Source: Bacteroides timonensis (GTDB lineage Bacteria; Bacteroidota; Bacteroidia; Bacteroidales; Bacteroidaceae). From it: DNA of 46,085 nt. Positions 1 through 8,839 of the stretch are shown piece after piece (positions within the stretch are counted from its first letter, which is position 1; each line of letters starts with the position of its first letter). The stretch is taken from assembly GCF_000513195.1 (NCBI RefSeq), contig NZ_CBVI010000171.1, positions 1 through 46,085 on the forward strand, in the 5' to 3' direction. The notes beneath the pieces are model-generated. The model did no database searches and was not told where the DNA came from. It saw only the letters and a program-made list of their open reading frames with translations. Made by a program: the position numbers and the translations under genes.

Positions 1-647
1 GCGCGTCCGTTCCAAAGACTGTTGCAACTCCCATTCCTTAATCTTAGCCTCATGTCCGGACAATAAAATTTCCGGAACTTTCCAACCATTGTAATCGGCA
101 GGTCTTGTATAGACCGGAGCAGCCAAAAGATTATCCTGGAATGAGTCGGATAACGCTGATTGCTCATCGGAAATAACACCGGGGATGATGCGGACAATAG
201 CATCCGCCATCACTGCTGCCGCCAGTTCTCCACCGGTCAACACATAGTCTCCAATACTGATTTCTTTAGTGATCAGATGCTCGCGAATACGATAATCTAT
301 ACCTTTAAAATGTCCGCAAAGGATAATAAGGTTCTGGGTAAGTGAAAGTGTATTGGCCATTGGCTGATTGAACTGCTCACCATCAGGAGTCGTAAAAATG
401 ACTTCATCATACTCCCGTTCTGCCTTCAAGGCATTGATACAGCGCTCTATAGGCTCTATTTTCATCACCATTCCGGCAAAACCGCCAAAAGGATAATCAT
501 CCACCCGTCGATATTTATCTTCAGTATAATCACGTAAATTATGAATATGTATTTCTGCAAGCCCTTTATTCTGAGCACGTTTCATTATGGAGCAATTGAA
601 AAAGCCTTCAATCATCTCCGGTAGAACTGTTATTATATCAATGCGCA
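1..647 (-). CDS. trmD: tRNA (guanine-N1-)-methyltransferase, 3' end cut by window edge
   Basis: TrmD transfers a methyl group from S-adenosylmethionine to G37 next to the anticodon of a subset of tRNAs, preventing frameshifting. Reading the minus strand from the ATG at 647 gives an open frame of about 215 residues that begins MRIDIITVLPEMIEGFFNCS and has no stop before the window ends. Landmarks of the SPOUT-fold family are visible: the DDYPFGGFAGMVMK segment near residue 55 and GDYVLTGGELAAAV, the knot region that binds SAM. The missing part is the C-terminal helical domain. The gene is divergent from ligA, and a -7 box lies about 20 bases upstream of the ATG. The start is chosen because the TrmD N-terminus is well conserved and the next in-frame codons upstream run into that promoter. 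Identification is firm; only the C-terminus is unseen. Confidence 0.95.
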
Positions 648-666
648 TATTAATTTTAATTTTCTG

Positions 667-674
667 CAAAAGTA
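667..674 (-). promoter_or_regulatory. Bacteroidales -7 box for trmD
   Basis: Read on the minus strand this is TACTTTTG, a perfect match to the Bacteroidales -7 consensus TAnnTTTG. It lies 20 bases before the trmD ATG, so the untranslated leader would be very short. It sits back to back with the ligA -7 box about 22 bases away, which makes this a compact divergent promoter. No clear -33 TTG was found at the usual distance. Confidence 0.6.
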
Positions 675-696
675 CAAATATTAGAGGAGAAACCTG

Positions 697-704
697 TATT
701 TTTG
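697..704 (+). promoter_or_regulatory. Bacteroidales -7 box for ligA
   Basis: TATTTTTG matches TAnnTTTG exactly and ends 23 bases before the ligA ATG at 728. It also argues against any ligA start upstream of about 708, because such codons would lie outside the transcript. Confidence 0.6.
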
Positions 705-727
705 CGTTCAAACAATCTGAAATAGCT

Positions 728-2725
728 ATGACTGCAAAAGAAAAGATAGATCAGCTCCGTGCCGAACTGCATCGGCACAACTACAATTATTACGTGTTGA
801 ATGCTCCCGAAATCTCCGACAAAGAGTTCGATGACATGATGCGGGAATTGCAGGAAATAGAGCGAGAACATCCTGAGTATCAGGACGAAACTTCGCCAAC
901 CATGCGCGTAGGAAGCGATTTGAATAAGAATTTCACGCAAGTGACACACAAATATCCAATGCTTTCGTTGGGTAATACCTATTCCGAAGGTGAGGTATCT
1001 GACTTTTATGATCGCACTCAAAAAGCCCTGAACGAAGATTTTGAAATTTGTGCCGAACTTAAATATGACGGTACTTCCATCTCACTGACATACGAAAACG
1101 GTAAATTAACACGTGCCGTAACCCGTGGCGACGGTGAAAAGGGCGATGATGTAACGGATAATGTGAAGACAATCCGTACTATCCCCCTTGTTTTGCATGG
1201 TGATTATCCCCAATTATTTGAGATTAGAGGGGAAATACTAATGCCGTGGGAAGTCTTTGAGGAACTAAACCGCGAAAAAGAGGCACGCGAAGAATCTCTT
1301 TTCGCTAATCCGCGCAATGCCGCATCAGGCACTTTGAAATTACAAAACTCTGCTATAGTTGCTTCCCGCAAACTGGATGCCTACCTTTATTATTTATTAG
1401 GCGAAGAACTTCCTTGCGACGGACATTATGAAAACCTGCAGAAAGCTGCACAATGGGGATTCAAAATCTCCGACCATATGAAGAAGTGTCACAGCCTGCA
1501 GGAAGTGTTTGATTACATCCATTATTGGGATACGGAACGGAAAAATTTACCTGTAGCCACGGATGGCATTGTTTTGAAAGTTAATAGCCTGAAACAGCAG
1601 AAAAACCTCGGTTTCACCGCAAAATCTCCTCGTTGGGCCATCGCATACAAGTTCCAAGCAGAGCGTGCATTGACCCGCTTAAACAAGGTGACTTACCAGG
1701 TGGGAAGAACCGGAGCAGTAACCCCTGTTGCCAACCTGGATCCGGTACAATTATCGGGTACAATCGTAAAACGCGCCTCTCTGCATAATGCGGATATCAT
1801 TGAAGGGCTCGACTTGCATGTCGGTGATATGGTTTATGTAGAAAAAGGTGGCGAAATCATACCCAAAATTACCGGAGTAGACAAAGATGCCCGGAGTATG
1901 ATGGTAGGTGAAAAAGTGAAGTTCATCACTCATTGCCCTGAATGTGGCAGCAAATTAATCCGTTACGAGGGAGAAGCTGCGCATTATTGCCCCAACGAAA
2001 CGGCTTGTCCACCTCAGATAAAAGGAAAGATCGAGCATTTCATCAGCCGGAAGGCTATGAACATTGACGGATTAGGCCCGGAAACTGTGGATATGTTCTA
2101 CCGGTTAGGACTAATTAAGGATACGGCAGATCTGTACAAGCTGACTGTAGACGATATCAAGAATCTGGACCGTATGGGAGATAAGTCGGCGGAAAATATC
2201 GTCAAGGGTATTGCCCAAAGTAAGGAAGTGCCTTTTGAGCGAGCGTTGTTCGCCCTGGGTATCCGCTTTGTCGGTGAAACTGTAGCAAAGAAAATAGCTA
2301 AGTCCTTCACCGACATAGAAGAACTGGAAAATGCAGATCTTGAAAGATTGATAAATATCGATGAAATCGGTGAGAAAATAGCGCAAAGCATTATTTCCTA
2401 CTTCGCTAATCCTCTGAATAGAGAATTAATAGAGCGACTGAAAGTTGCCGGATTACAGTTTAACCGGAAGGAAGAAGATCTGAGCGGCTATACTGATAAG
2501 CTTACCGGACAGTCTATTGTAATCAGCGGTGTGTTCACCCATCACTCCAGAGACGAATATAAAGACTTGATAGAGAAGAATGGAGGAAAAAATGTAGGTA
2601 GCATTTCTGCCAAGACCAGTTTTATCCTGGCAGGAGAAAATATGGGACCCGCCAAATTGGAAAAAGCGCAAAAACTGGGTGTACAGATAATGAGCGAAGA
2701 TGAGTTTTTGGCGCTCATTTCGTAA
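728..2725 (+). CDS. ligA: NAD+-dependent DNA ligase LigA
   Basis: LigA seals nicks in duplex DNA during replication and repair, using NAD+ as the adenylate donor. The 665-residue product has the family order: an Ia domain for NAD+ binding (about 1-70), the adenylation domain with the active-site lysine in ELKYDGTS (K112), an OB fold, a four-cysteine zinc finger (CPECG then YCPNETACP, about 395-420), helix-hairpin-helix repeats (about 430-580) and a C-terminal BRCT domain (about 590-665). Length is normal for the family. An in-frame ATG at 587 would add 47 residues, but these overlap the divergent trmD gene and the ligA promoter and look nothing like ligase. The start at MTAKEKID (728) is therefore preferred. 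It is transcribed alone before dapA, which has its own promoter. Confidence 0.97.
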   Translation: MTAKEKIDQLRAELHRHNYNYYVLNAPEISDKEFDDMMRELQEIEREHPEYQDETSPTMRVGSDLNKNFTQVTHKYPMLSLGNTYSEGEVSDFYDRTQKALNEDFEICAELKYDGTSISLTYENGKLTRAVTRGDGEKGDDVTDNVKTIRTIPLVLHGDYPQLFEIRGEILMPWEVFEELNREKEAREESLFANPRNAASGTLKLQNSAIVASRKLDAYLYYLLGEELPCDGHYENLQKAAQWGFKISDHMKKCHSLQEVFDYIHYWDTERKNLPVATDGIVLKVNSLKQQKNLGFTAKSPRWAIAYKFQAERALTRLNKVTYQVGRTGAVTPVANLDPVQLSGTIVKRASLHNADIIEGLDLHVGDMVYVEKGGEIIPKITGVDKDARSMMVGEKVKFITHCPECGSKLIRYEGEAAHYCPNETACPPQIKGKIEHFISRKAMNIDGLGPETVDMFYRLGLIKDTADLYKLTVDDIKNLDRMGDKSAENIVKGIAQSKEVPFERALFALGIRFVGETVAKKIAKSFTDIEELENADLERLINIDEIGEKIAQSIISYFANPLNRELIERLKVAGLQFNRKEEDLSGYTDKLTGQSIVISGVFTHHSRDEYKDLIEKNGGKNVGSISAKTSFILAGENMGPAKLEKAQKLGVQIMSEDEFLALIS

Positions 2726-2785
2726 CATTTTTCCAGTGAAATCTTTTTTATAGCTTATATTTGCTGTAGAAATCGAAAATATTCG

Positions 2786-2793
2786 TACTTTTG
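2786..2793 (+). promoter_or_regulatory. Bacteroidales promoter for dapA (-7 box)
   Basis: TACTTTTG matches the -7 consensus TAnnTTTG. A TTTG at 2760-2763, 22 bases upstream, is a candidate -33 element. The leader to the dapA ATG at 2830 would be about 30 bases. This separates dapA transcription from ligA. Confidence 0.6.
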
Positions 2794-2829
2794 CGAGTCA
2801 TTTAATTAGAGATTACTTAAATTTCACTC

Positions 2830-3723
2830 ATGATACAGACTAAATTGAAAGGAATGGGGGTAGCGCTGATTACTCCTTTTAAAGAGGATGAAAGCGTTGA
2901 TTACGATGCATTGATACGTTTGGTGGACTATCAACTTCAAAACAATACTGATTTTTTGTGTGTGCTGGGCACCACGGCAGAAACTCCGACACTGACGGAA
3001 GAAGAAAAAAAGAAAATCAAGAAAATGGTCATCGAACGCGTAAATGGTCGGATACCTATCCTGCTCGGTGTTGGTGGAAATAATACGCGTGCCATTGTAG
3101 ATACGCTTCAAAACGACGATTTTACCGGAGTAGATGCCATTCTGTCTGTTGTTCCCTATTATAATAAACCTTCTCAGGAAGGTATTTATCAACATTATAA
3201 AGCAATTGCAGAGGCTACAGAGCTCCCAATTGTACTCTATAATGTTCCCGGTCGTACTGGTGTAAATATGAAAGCAGAAACCACGCTGCGCATTGCCCGT
3301 GACTTCAAAAATGTTATTGCTGTCAAGGAAGCTTCCGGTGACATTACTCAAATGGATGATATCATCAAGAATAAACCGGCCAATTTTGACGTTATTTCGG
3401 GAGATGATGGTATTACCTTCCCTTTGATTACTTTGGGAGCTGTTGGAATCATATCAGTCATCGGAAATGCATTTCCACGCGAATTTAGCCGCATGGTAAG
3501 ACTGGCATTGCAAGGAGATTATGCAAATGCATTGACTATCCACCATAAATTTGCCGAGTTATTCAAGCTTCTTTTTGTGGATGGCAATCCGGCAGGCGTA
3601 AAAGCAATGTTGAACGTTATGGGAATGATTGAGAATAAACTCCGCCTTCCGCTTGTGCCTACTAGGATTACTACTTTTGAAGCCATGCGGAAGATTTTGG
3701 ATGAGTTAAACATTAAGTGCTAA
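2830..3723 (+). CDS. dapA: 4-hydroxy-tetrahydrodipicolinate synthase
   Basis: DapA condenses pyruvate with aspartate semialdehyde. This is the first committed step of the diaminopimelate/lysine pathway, which feeds both peptidoglycan and lysine synthesis in the cytoplasm. The 297-residue product is a typical TIM-barrel class I aldolase of normal length. The Schiff-base lysine lies in IAVKEASGDI (K166) and the catalytic tyrosine in LYNVPGRTG (Y137). GTTAETPTL near residue 47 supplies the substrate-carboxylate binding threonines. The gene has its own promoter and ends in a strong terminator, so it looks monocistronic. N-acetylneuraminate lyases share the fold, but GTTAETPTL and the overall length favour DapA. 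Confidence 0.96.
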   Translation: MIQTKLKGMGVALITPFKEDESVDYDALIRLVDYQLQNNTDFLCVLGTTAETPTLTEEEKKKIKKMVIERVNGRIPILLGVGGNNTRAIVDTLQNDDFTGVDAILSVVPYYNKPSQEGIYQHYKAIAEATELPIVLYNVPGRTGVNMKAETTLRIARDFKNVIAVKEASGDITQMDDIIKNKPANFDVISGDDGITFPLITLGAVGIISVIGNAFPREFSRMVRLALQGDYANALTIHHKFAELFKLLFVDGNPAGVKAMLNVMGMIENKLRLPLVPTRITTFEAMRKILDELNIKC

Positions 3724-3748
3724 GAAAAAACGAAGATACTTCTTTGTA

Positions 3749-3796
3749 AAACATCCCCTGAGATAGATTATTTCATCTCAGGGGATGTTTTTTTTC
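3749..3796 (+). terminator. Rho-independent terminator of dapA
   Basis: Perfect inverted repeat: arm AAACATCCCCTGAGAT at 3749-3764 pairs with 3775-3790 across a 10-base loop and is followed by a run of T. It lies 26 bases after the dapA stop codon. Confidence 0.9.
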
Positions 3797-3910
3797 GTCT
3801 CAGGAAAGAAATTAATACTTATATCTACATAAGCACGCGATTATATCAGTATCAACTCACATACACACTTGCATGAGTCTACACAGATATAACTGTATCC
3901 TACGGTGTAT

Positions 3911-3952
3911 CACAAAAAACCTCTGCAAATTACTTTGCAGAGGTTTTTTGTG
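3911..3952 (-). terminator. Terminator of the tRNA-Arg pair
   Basis: The arms 3911-3929 and 3934-3952 are perfect 19-base inverted repeats around a 4-base loop (GC core CCTCTGC, flanked by A/T runs). On the minus strand it ends in T6, directly after the 3' end of the downstream tRNA, overlapping it by two bases. The symmetric T runs mean it could also stop transcription arriving from the dapA side. Confidence 0.85.
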
Positions 3953-4024
3953 ATCGCGACAGGATTCAAACCTGTAACCGGCTGATCCGTAGTCAGCTAC
4001 TCTATTCAGTTGAGCTACGCGACC
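3951..4024 (-). tRNA. tRNA-Arg(ACG), copy 2
   Basis: A 74-base cloverleaf on the minus strand. The acceptor stem pairs GGTCGCG with CGCGATC, with A as discriminator. The D arm carries TAGCTCAACTGAATAGAGTA. The anticodon stem GCTGA/TCAGC holds loop CTACGGA, so the anticodon is ACG (read as ICG after deamination). The T arm is ACAGG-TTTGAAT-CCTGT. CCA is not encoded. It differs from its upstream neighbour only by the 3-70 pair (T-A here, C-G there). Confidence 0.95.
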
Positions 4025-4041
4025 TTGTTGTTAAAAAGATG

Positions 4042-4115
4042 TGACCGCGACAGGATTCAAACCTGTAACCGGCTGATCCGTAGTCAGCTACTCTATTCAG
4101 TTGAGCTACGCGGCC
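4042..4115 (-). tRNA. tRNA-Arg(ACG), copy 1
   Basis: A 74-base cloverleaf with acceptor GGCCGCG/CGCGGTC and discriminator A. The anticodon loop is CTACGGA, anticodon ACG. CCA is not encoded. It is the promoter-proximal member of a tandem pair separated by 17 bases from the second copy and presumably co-transcribed with it from the box at 4133-4140. Confidence 0.95.
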
Positions 4116-4132
4116 TTTTTGTTTAACGGGTG

Positions 4133-4162
4133 CAAAGATACGGACTTTTTCCGAAACTGCAA
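4133..4162 (-). promoter_or_regulatory. Promoter of the tRNA-Arg operon
   Basis: On the minus strand, -33 TTG (4160-4162), a 19-base spacer and -7 TATCTTTG (4133-4140) form one of the best-matching Bacteroidales promoters in the window. The tRNA 5' end is 18 bases downstream of the -7 box. Confidence 0.7.
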
Positions 4163-4190
4163 GTATTCTACAAACTTTTTTTGAAGAAAA

Positions 4191-6482
4191 TTATTCGATG
4201 AAACGGTAATTAAACAGTTGCCAGCCGATACTCAGCCCCACATTCCACTCCCTTCTCGGTGAACTATAATGATTTACATAAGCAGAGATCGCTCCAAAAG
4301 GTAATTGGCAAATAACAGAAATTTCTCCCATATATTCTACCTTTGAGAAAGCTTTTCCATAAAATGCTTTGTTTTGCGTATTCTTCTCGATAGGAAAAAT
4401 AGGCATAAATCCATAAAATTCTCCTCTCAGATGAAACATATCATTGAAAATAAACATAGGCTTGATACCGGCAGCCAGAAACTGATTGGCACGGAAAGCC
4501 TCATTATACATCAGCTTACTATGCGGAGTCGGCGAAAACTCTGCAGCCTGCATCATTGTTGCCGTAAAATTCTCCGAGAAGTTCCTCGATGAATACAGCG
4601 CTTCCGCCATCCACCCCAAAACAAATTTAGGAGCCATACTATGATATGCTTCTTTCATATAAGAAATCTGTAACCATGATTGCCGCTCCTGTGTAACAGG
4701 CTGTTCTGCCGGATTTCCAGGCTTATATCTTTCTTTTCCCGTAAAAATCTGAGCTATTAATTTCTCGTTATACCCTTTTGTAGCGTATTGACGAGAATTC
4801 AGTGTACTTCCATAAAAACTAATAGAACCACCTATAAGCCTGTATAAACTCCTGTCCGAACGGTCTTCTTCAAAGTTTATCACACTGGATTGAAAATAGT
4901 TATCTTGCAATTTTCCAATACCAAAGCCAAATTCAGCCCGTTTATTCGCTAAGAATGGTAAAGCGATAATCAACTTCAGAAATCGTTCATCCTTTGAATT
5001 AAAGGAAGGTTTATCGTTTTTAGAGAACAGTTTCTCTTTCTTGTAATAATCAAAAGTACTGATAGACGCAATAAGCCGATATGAAGTAGGAATATGAGTA
5101 GGCAAATCTATACGCGCCATCAGTTGGGCATTATTATAAACTTTACCCAATTGGCCATCAAACGTAAACTCTTTGGCATAATAATTTAAGTTCTGATAGC
5201 CCAGTCCCAGATATATCTGATTGGAACTCGTCGTAGACACACTACCGCCCAAGCGGACAGAGAAATTATCCTCCATCTTTACTTTCAGATGCAAATCGTA
5301 CATATCGGTTTCCTCATTAAATACCGCCTTCGGAATGATTTCCGATATCATGTTGTCCGCAAGTAAACGGAAATATCCACGCTTCAGATCTTCGTAGGTG
5401 AATGGTTCATCTTCTTCATCATGAAATTCCTTCTGAATATAAGCCTGTTGCTGGGGGTTAGCTCCATCAATATAAATTTTCTGGAAATAGAGCTGCGGCA
5501 AATTACTGCGATAAACCAGACGGCGTAAACGCACATTATCTGCATTTACCCTACGATGAATACGCCCCTTTATAGAATCCATCAAGCTAAGAGTGCGATT
5601 GTAACCTATATCATGGAGTTCCTGAAGACGGTCGAAATCAAGTAAGTTCACATCATCATACTTGAATGTCATGAGGATGCCGACAGAATCCGGAATAGAA
5701 TAGTCCGTCTTCTGCATCACCATGTTCTCAATCTGACTCATAAGGTCATTTTCTTTAGGCTTGGATGGATTGGCGGCCACCACACTACCAATAATAATAT
5801 CCGGATGAAAATCATCCCGCATTACATCCGTTGGAAAGTTATTGTAAATACCACCATCATAAGCCAGCACGCTATCTATCTCAATAGGCTTAAAAACAAA
5901 CGGGAAACTCATGGAAGCACGGACAGCATCTCCCAGGTCACCTTTCCCTAACACTATTTGCCGTTTATTGTATACATCAGAAGCGATACAGCGGAAAGGA
6001 ACAAACAACCTATCAAAATCACCGTCACAAGCAGCCGTAGCACGGGCAAACAGCTCCACAAACACCAGATTCATTTGGATGGGGTTAACCATACTGGTCG
6101 GCAATTGCGGTTTGACATTCAAGGAGTCCTTAAAATCAAAGCGGATATTAAAAAACTCCGGTGTAGGAATACTTTTCTTGAAATAATAGGCATATTTAGG
6201 TTCTACTTTTCCCGAATACCAGCGTTTAAAATCTTCTGAACGCAGCAAAGCCTCCATATCATCGGGAGAGTATCCCATGGCATACAACGAACCGATAATG
6301 GCTCCCATGGATGTACCGGTAATATAATCGATAGGGATATTGTTTTCTTCCAAAGCCCGAATGATGCCGATATGCGTCATACCTTTCGCACCACCACCAC
6401 TCAATACAAGTCCAACTTTTTGGGCATGCAACATGGGCAGTAACAAGAAACAAAACGATAAAAGCAAAAGAATTCTTTTCAT
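4191..6482 (-). CDS. Patatin-like phospholipase with C-terminal surface-antigen barrel
   Basis: The 763-residue protein begins with a signal peptide (MKRILLLLSFCFLLLPMLHA). A patatin domain follows at about 23-230 with the oxyanion motif GGGAKGMTHIG, nucleophile GTSMG (S58) and catalytic DGG (D209), so the Ser-Asp dyad is complete. Residues about 335-400 look like a POTRA module (YFQKIYIDG onward). The rest is a chain of amphipathic beta strands ending in an aromatic-rich C-terminus, as in bacterial surface antigen/Omp85 barrels. This is the RssA-plus-barrel architecture of PlpD/FplA-like type V autotransporters, so a phospholipase A displayed at or released across the outer membrane is inferred. 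Substrate and cleavage are not visible from sequence. It is monocistronic; a weak -7 box (TATATTTG) lies at 6524-6531. Confidence 0.88.
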   Translation of the reverse strand: MKRILLLLSFCFLLLPMLHAQKVGLVLSGGGAKGMTHIGIIRALEENNIPIDYITGTSMGAIIGSLYAMGYSPDDMEALLRSEDFKRWYSGKVEPKYAYYFKKSIPTPEFFNIRFDFKDSLNVKPQLPTSMVNPIQMNLVFVELFARATAACDGDFDRLFVPFRCIASDVYNKRQIVLGKGDLGDAVRASMSFPFVFKPIEIDSVLAYDGGIYNNFPTDVMRDDFHPDIIIGSVVAANPSKPKENDLMSQIENMVMQKTDYSIPDSVGILMTFKYDDVNLLDFDRLQELHDIGYNRTLSLMDSIKGRIHRRVNADNVRLRRLVYRSNLPQLYFQKIYIDGANPQQQAYIQKEFHDEEDEPFTYEDLKRGYFRLLADNMISEIIPKAVFNEETDMYDLHLKVKMEDNFSVRLGGSVSTTSSNQIYLGLGYQNLNYYAKEFTFDGQLGKVYNNAQLMARIDLPTHIPTSYRLIASISTFDYYKKEKLFSKNDKPSFNSKDERFLKLIIALPFLANKRAEFGFGIGKLQDNYFQSSVINFEEDRSDRSLYRLIGGSISFYGSTLNSRQYATKGYNEKLIAQIFTGKERYKPGNPAEQPVTQERQSWLQISYMKEAYHSMAPKFVLGWMAEALYSSRNFSENFTATMMQAAEFSPTPHSKLMYNEAFRANQFLAAGIKPMFIFNDMFHLRGEFYGFMPIFPIEKNTQNKAFYGKAFSKVEYMGEISVICQLPFGAISAYVNHYSSPRREWNVGLSIGWQLFNYRFIE

Positions 6483-6523
6483 ACTTCAAAGTTCCGAGCT
6501 GAAAATATATTATTATTAAAGCT

Positions 6524-6531
6524 CAAATATA
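6524..6531 (-). promoter_or_regulatory. Possible -7 box for the patatin gene
   Basis: Minus-strand TATATTTG fits TAnnTTTG, 42 bases before the ATG. No -33 TTG at the correct distance, so the call is tentative. Confidence 0.35.
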
Positions 6532-6596
6532 TGCAATTGTTTCGAAATTGGACGTATCCAACGCTAAAAAACAAGCGTTCCCACACAAAATATACG

Positions 6597-6639
6597 AAAA
6601 AAGGAGCATTACAACTCTTATAAAAGTTGCAATGCTCCC
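6597..6639 (-). terminator. Terminator of htpG
   Basis: Minus-strand hairpin: GGAGCATT pairs with AATGCTCC and the stem extends through CAACT/AGTTG with one wobble pair. It is followed on the minus strand by T6. It lies 30 bases beyond the htpG stop. Confidence 0.85.
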
Positions 6640-6668
6640 GGCATATAGATTGTGAATAAAGGGCGTAT

Positions 6669-8714
6669 TTAGATTAGCTCGATGCTTCTCTTCACAAAGT
6701 TATTCAAAGCTTCACCTTTCAGCATGCCATTTTGCAGCAATGCCAGGTCAATCAATTGGCGGACAACTTTATTTTTAGCTGCATATCCGGCAAATACTTC
6801 ATCTTTCTTTGTTTTCAATTCTTCCCACTTCTGATCCAATCCGTTCACTTCGTCCTTTTCAGCAGTAGAAATTTCTTCGTCTTTCTTACCTTTCTGTTTA
6901 TCTTTCAGCTCATTACGACGTTTGTCTACGTCATTCATTTCTTGCTGAATAGGAGCTACAACAGAGTCGCATTCTTTTTCTTCGTCTGCAAGAACTTCTT
7001 TCACCAATTTATGATCTGAATTCAACACCAGGTTGAACATATCGGGCATTTCTCCATAGAAACTCATACCCGCCTGAATATTAGCCATTTCTTTCATACG
7101 GCGCATATATTCACTTTGGGTAATCATCACAGGAGAAGAGTTTTCACCCAAAGCCTGCGCAGTGATATTAAACTCAACCTTTTCCAGCTTAGGCAACTGG
7201 CTCTTGAACACAGCAGAAAGAGCTTCTTGTTTGCCTGCTTCCAGAGTTTCACCTTTCTTATCTTCTTTGATAATCAGATTATCGATAACATCACTATCTA
7301 CACGGGTAAAGCGAGATTTCTCAAACTTTTGCTCCAACATGCTTACTACAGCAATGTCCAGTTGACCATCCATCAGCAACACATTGTATCCCTTATTCTT
7401 AGCAGCCTCGATATAGCTGAATTGCTCATCTTTATGATTAGCATACAAATAGATCAAATTGCCATCTTTATCAGTCTGATTATCTTTGATCAGCTTCTGA
7501 TACTCTTCAAATGTATAGCATTTACCATCCGTATCGGTGAAAAGGGCAAAATCTTTTGCTCTGTCATAGAAGTCTTCCTGAGTAAGCATTCCGTAATTGA
7601 TGAAAATCTTCAGGTCATTCCACTTTTCCTCGAACTGTTTACGATCATTTTTAAAGATAGATTGCAGACGATCAGATACTTTCTTCGTGATATATGTCGA
7701 AATCTTCTTCACGTTAGAGTCGCTCTGTAGATAAGAACGGGATACATTCAACGGAATATCCGGAGAATCGAGCACACCATGCAACAGTGTCAGAAAGTCA
7801 GGTACAATACCTTCTACTGAATCCGTAACGTATACCTGGTTGCTATAAAGCTGTATCTTATTCTTATTTAGTTCGATATTGCTCTTTACTTTCGGGAAGT
7901 AGAGGATACCTGTCAGATGGAACGGATAATCTACGTTCAGATGTATCCAGAACAAAGGTTCATCAGACATCGGATACAGGTCACGATAGAACTTCTTATA
8001 ATCTTCATCCTTCAGTTCGCTGGGTTTCAATGTCCACAATGGATTGCTGTCATTGATGATGTTATCTTCGTCTGTTTCAACCTGTTTTCCATCTTTCCAG
8101 TCTTTCTTCTTACCAAAAGCAATAGGTATGGGAAGGAAACTACAATATTTCTTCAACAGAGAAGAAATACGGGCATCTTCCAGGAATTCTTTACTTTCAT
8201 CGTCAATGTAAAGTACTATATCTGTACCACGGTCAGCTTTATCAATGTTCTCAATGGTGAACTCCGGACTGCCATCGCAACTCCATTTCACAGCTTGAGC
8301 ACCTTCTTTATGGGATTTTGTGATAATTTCCACTTTCTTAGCCACCATGAAAGCTGAATAAAAGCCTAAACCGAAGTGACCGATAATTGCATTAGCATCA
8401 TTCTTATACTTCTCCAGGAAATCGTTGGCACCTGAAAAAGCAATTTGGTTGATATATTTGTCGATTTCTTCGGCAGTCAAACCAATACCATGGTCTGAAA
8501 CAGTAATTGTATCTTTTCCTAAAGACACATGTACGGTCAAATCGCCAACCTCACCTTTAAACTCGCCAATAGAGGCTAAGGTTTTCAACTTCTGCGTAGC
8601 ATCTACGGCATTAGAAACTAACTCGCGGAGAAAAATTTCATGATCGCTATACAAGAACTTTTTGATAACGGGGAAAATGTTTTCGGTAGTTACCCCAATA
8701 TTTCCTTTTTGCAT
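6669..8714 (-). CDS. htpG: Molecular chaperone HtpG (bacterial Hsp90)
   Basis: HtpG is a cytoplasmic ATP-dependent dimeric chaperone that remodels late folding intermediates. The 681-residue protein has the GHKL ATPase domain first: the catalytic-Glu/Mg2+ helix in FLRELVSNAVDA, the ATP-lid motifs VSDHGIGL and GHFGLGFYSAF. The middle domain follows with the conserved FPKVKSNIELNKNKIQLYSN stretch and NVSRSYLQSD near 330, then the C-terminal dimerisation region. A long charged Lys/Glu helix near 590-640 is a coiled-coil-like insertion typical of Bacteroidetes versions. Length is slightly above the E. coli protein. It is flanked by its own terminator, with clpC immediately upstream behind another terminator, so both proteostasis genes are separately transcribed. 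Confidence 0.97.
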   Translation of the reverse strand: MQKGNIGVTTENIFPVIKKFLYSDHEIFLRELVSNAVDATQKLKTLASIGEFKGEVGDLTVHVSLGKDTITVSDHGIGLTAEEIDKYINQIAFSGANDFLEKYKNDANAIIGHFGLGFYSAFMVAKKVEIITKSHKEGAQAVKWSCDGSPEFTIENIDKADRGTDIVLYIDDESKEFLEDARISSLLKKYCSFLPIPIAFGKKKDWKDGKQVETDEDNIINDSNPLWTLKPSELKDEDYKKFYRDLYPMSDEPLFWIHLNVDYPFHLTGILYFPKVKSNIELNKNKIQLYSNQVYVTDSVEGIVPDFLTLLHGVLDSPDIPLNVSRSYLQSDSNVKKISTYITKKVSDRLQSIFKNDRKQFEEKWNDLKIFINYGMLTQEDFYDRAKDFALFTDTDGKCYTFEEYQKLIKDNQTDKDGNLIYLYANHKDEQFSYIEAAKNKGYNVLLMDGQLDIAVVSMLEQKFEKSRFTRVDSDVIDNLIIKEDKKGETLEAGKQEALSAVFKSQLPKLEKVEFNITAQALGENSSPVMITQSEYMRRMKEMANIQAGMSFYGEMPDMFNLVLNSDHKLVKEVLADEEKECDSVVAPIQQEMNDVDKRRNELKDKQKGKKDEEISTAEKDEVNGLDQKWEELKTKKDEVFAGYAAKNKVVRQLIDLALLQNGMLKGEALNNFVKRSIELI

Positions 8715-8772
8715 ACTACTTATGATTTATATTTTTAAGTTTATATATTTAATCGTTTGGCAAGTGTAATGC

Positions 8773-8806
8773 AAAAAAAATGCCAGCCCATAAAGACTGA
8801 CATTTT
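8773..8806 (-). terminator. Terminator between clpC and htpG
   Basis: On the minus strand AATGTCAGTC pairs with GGCTGGCATT (two G.U wobbles), followed by T8. It lies 34 bases after the clpC stop and before the htpG start, so it should separate the two genes. Confidence 0.75.
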
Positions 8807-8839
8807 GACTGTTTATCATCTTCTAAGAAGACTTCATTT

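Noticed and set aside
587..727. 47-residue N-terminal extension of LigA
   Set aside because: It overlaps the divergent trmD coding region and the ligA promoter, and the extra residues do not match ligase. Start moved to 728.
2824..3351. Minus-strand 175-codon frame in dapA
   Set aside because: Antisense of a full-length aldolase with active-site motifs; no sign of a real protein.
3911..3952. Hairpin before the tRNAs as a regulatory attenuator
   Set aside because: Its position right after the tRNA 3' end and its T-run on the minus strand make an ordinary terminator more likely.
7116..7730. Plus-strand open frame of 204 codons inside htpG
   Set aside because: It is the antisense of a convincing htpG gene, with no recognisable domain.
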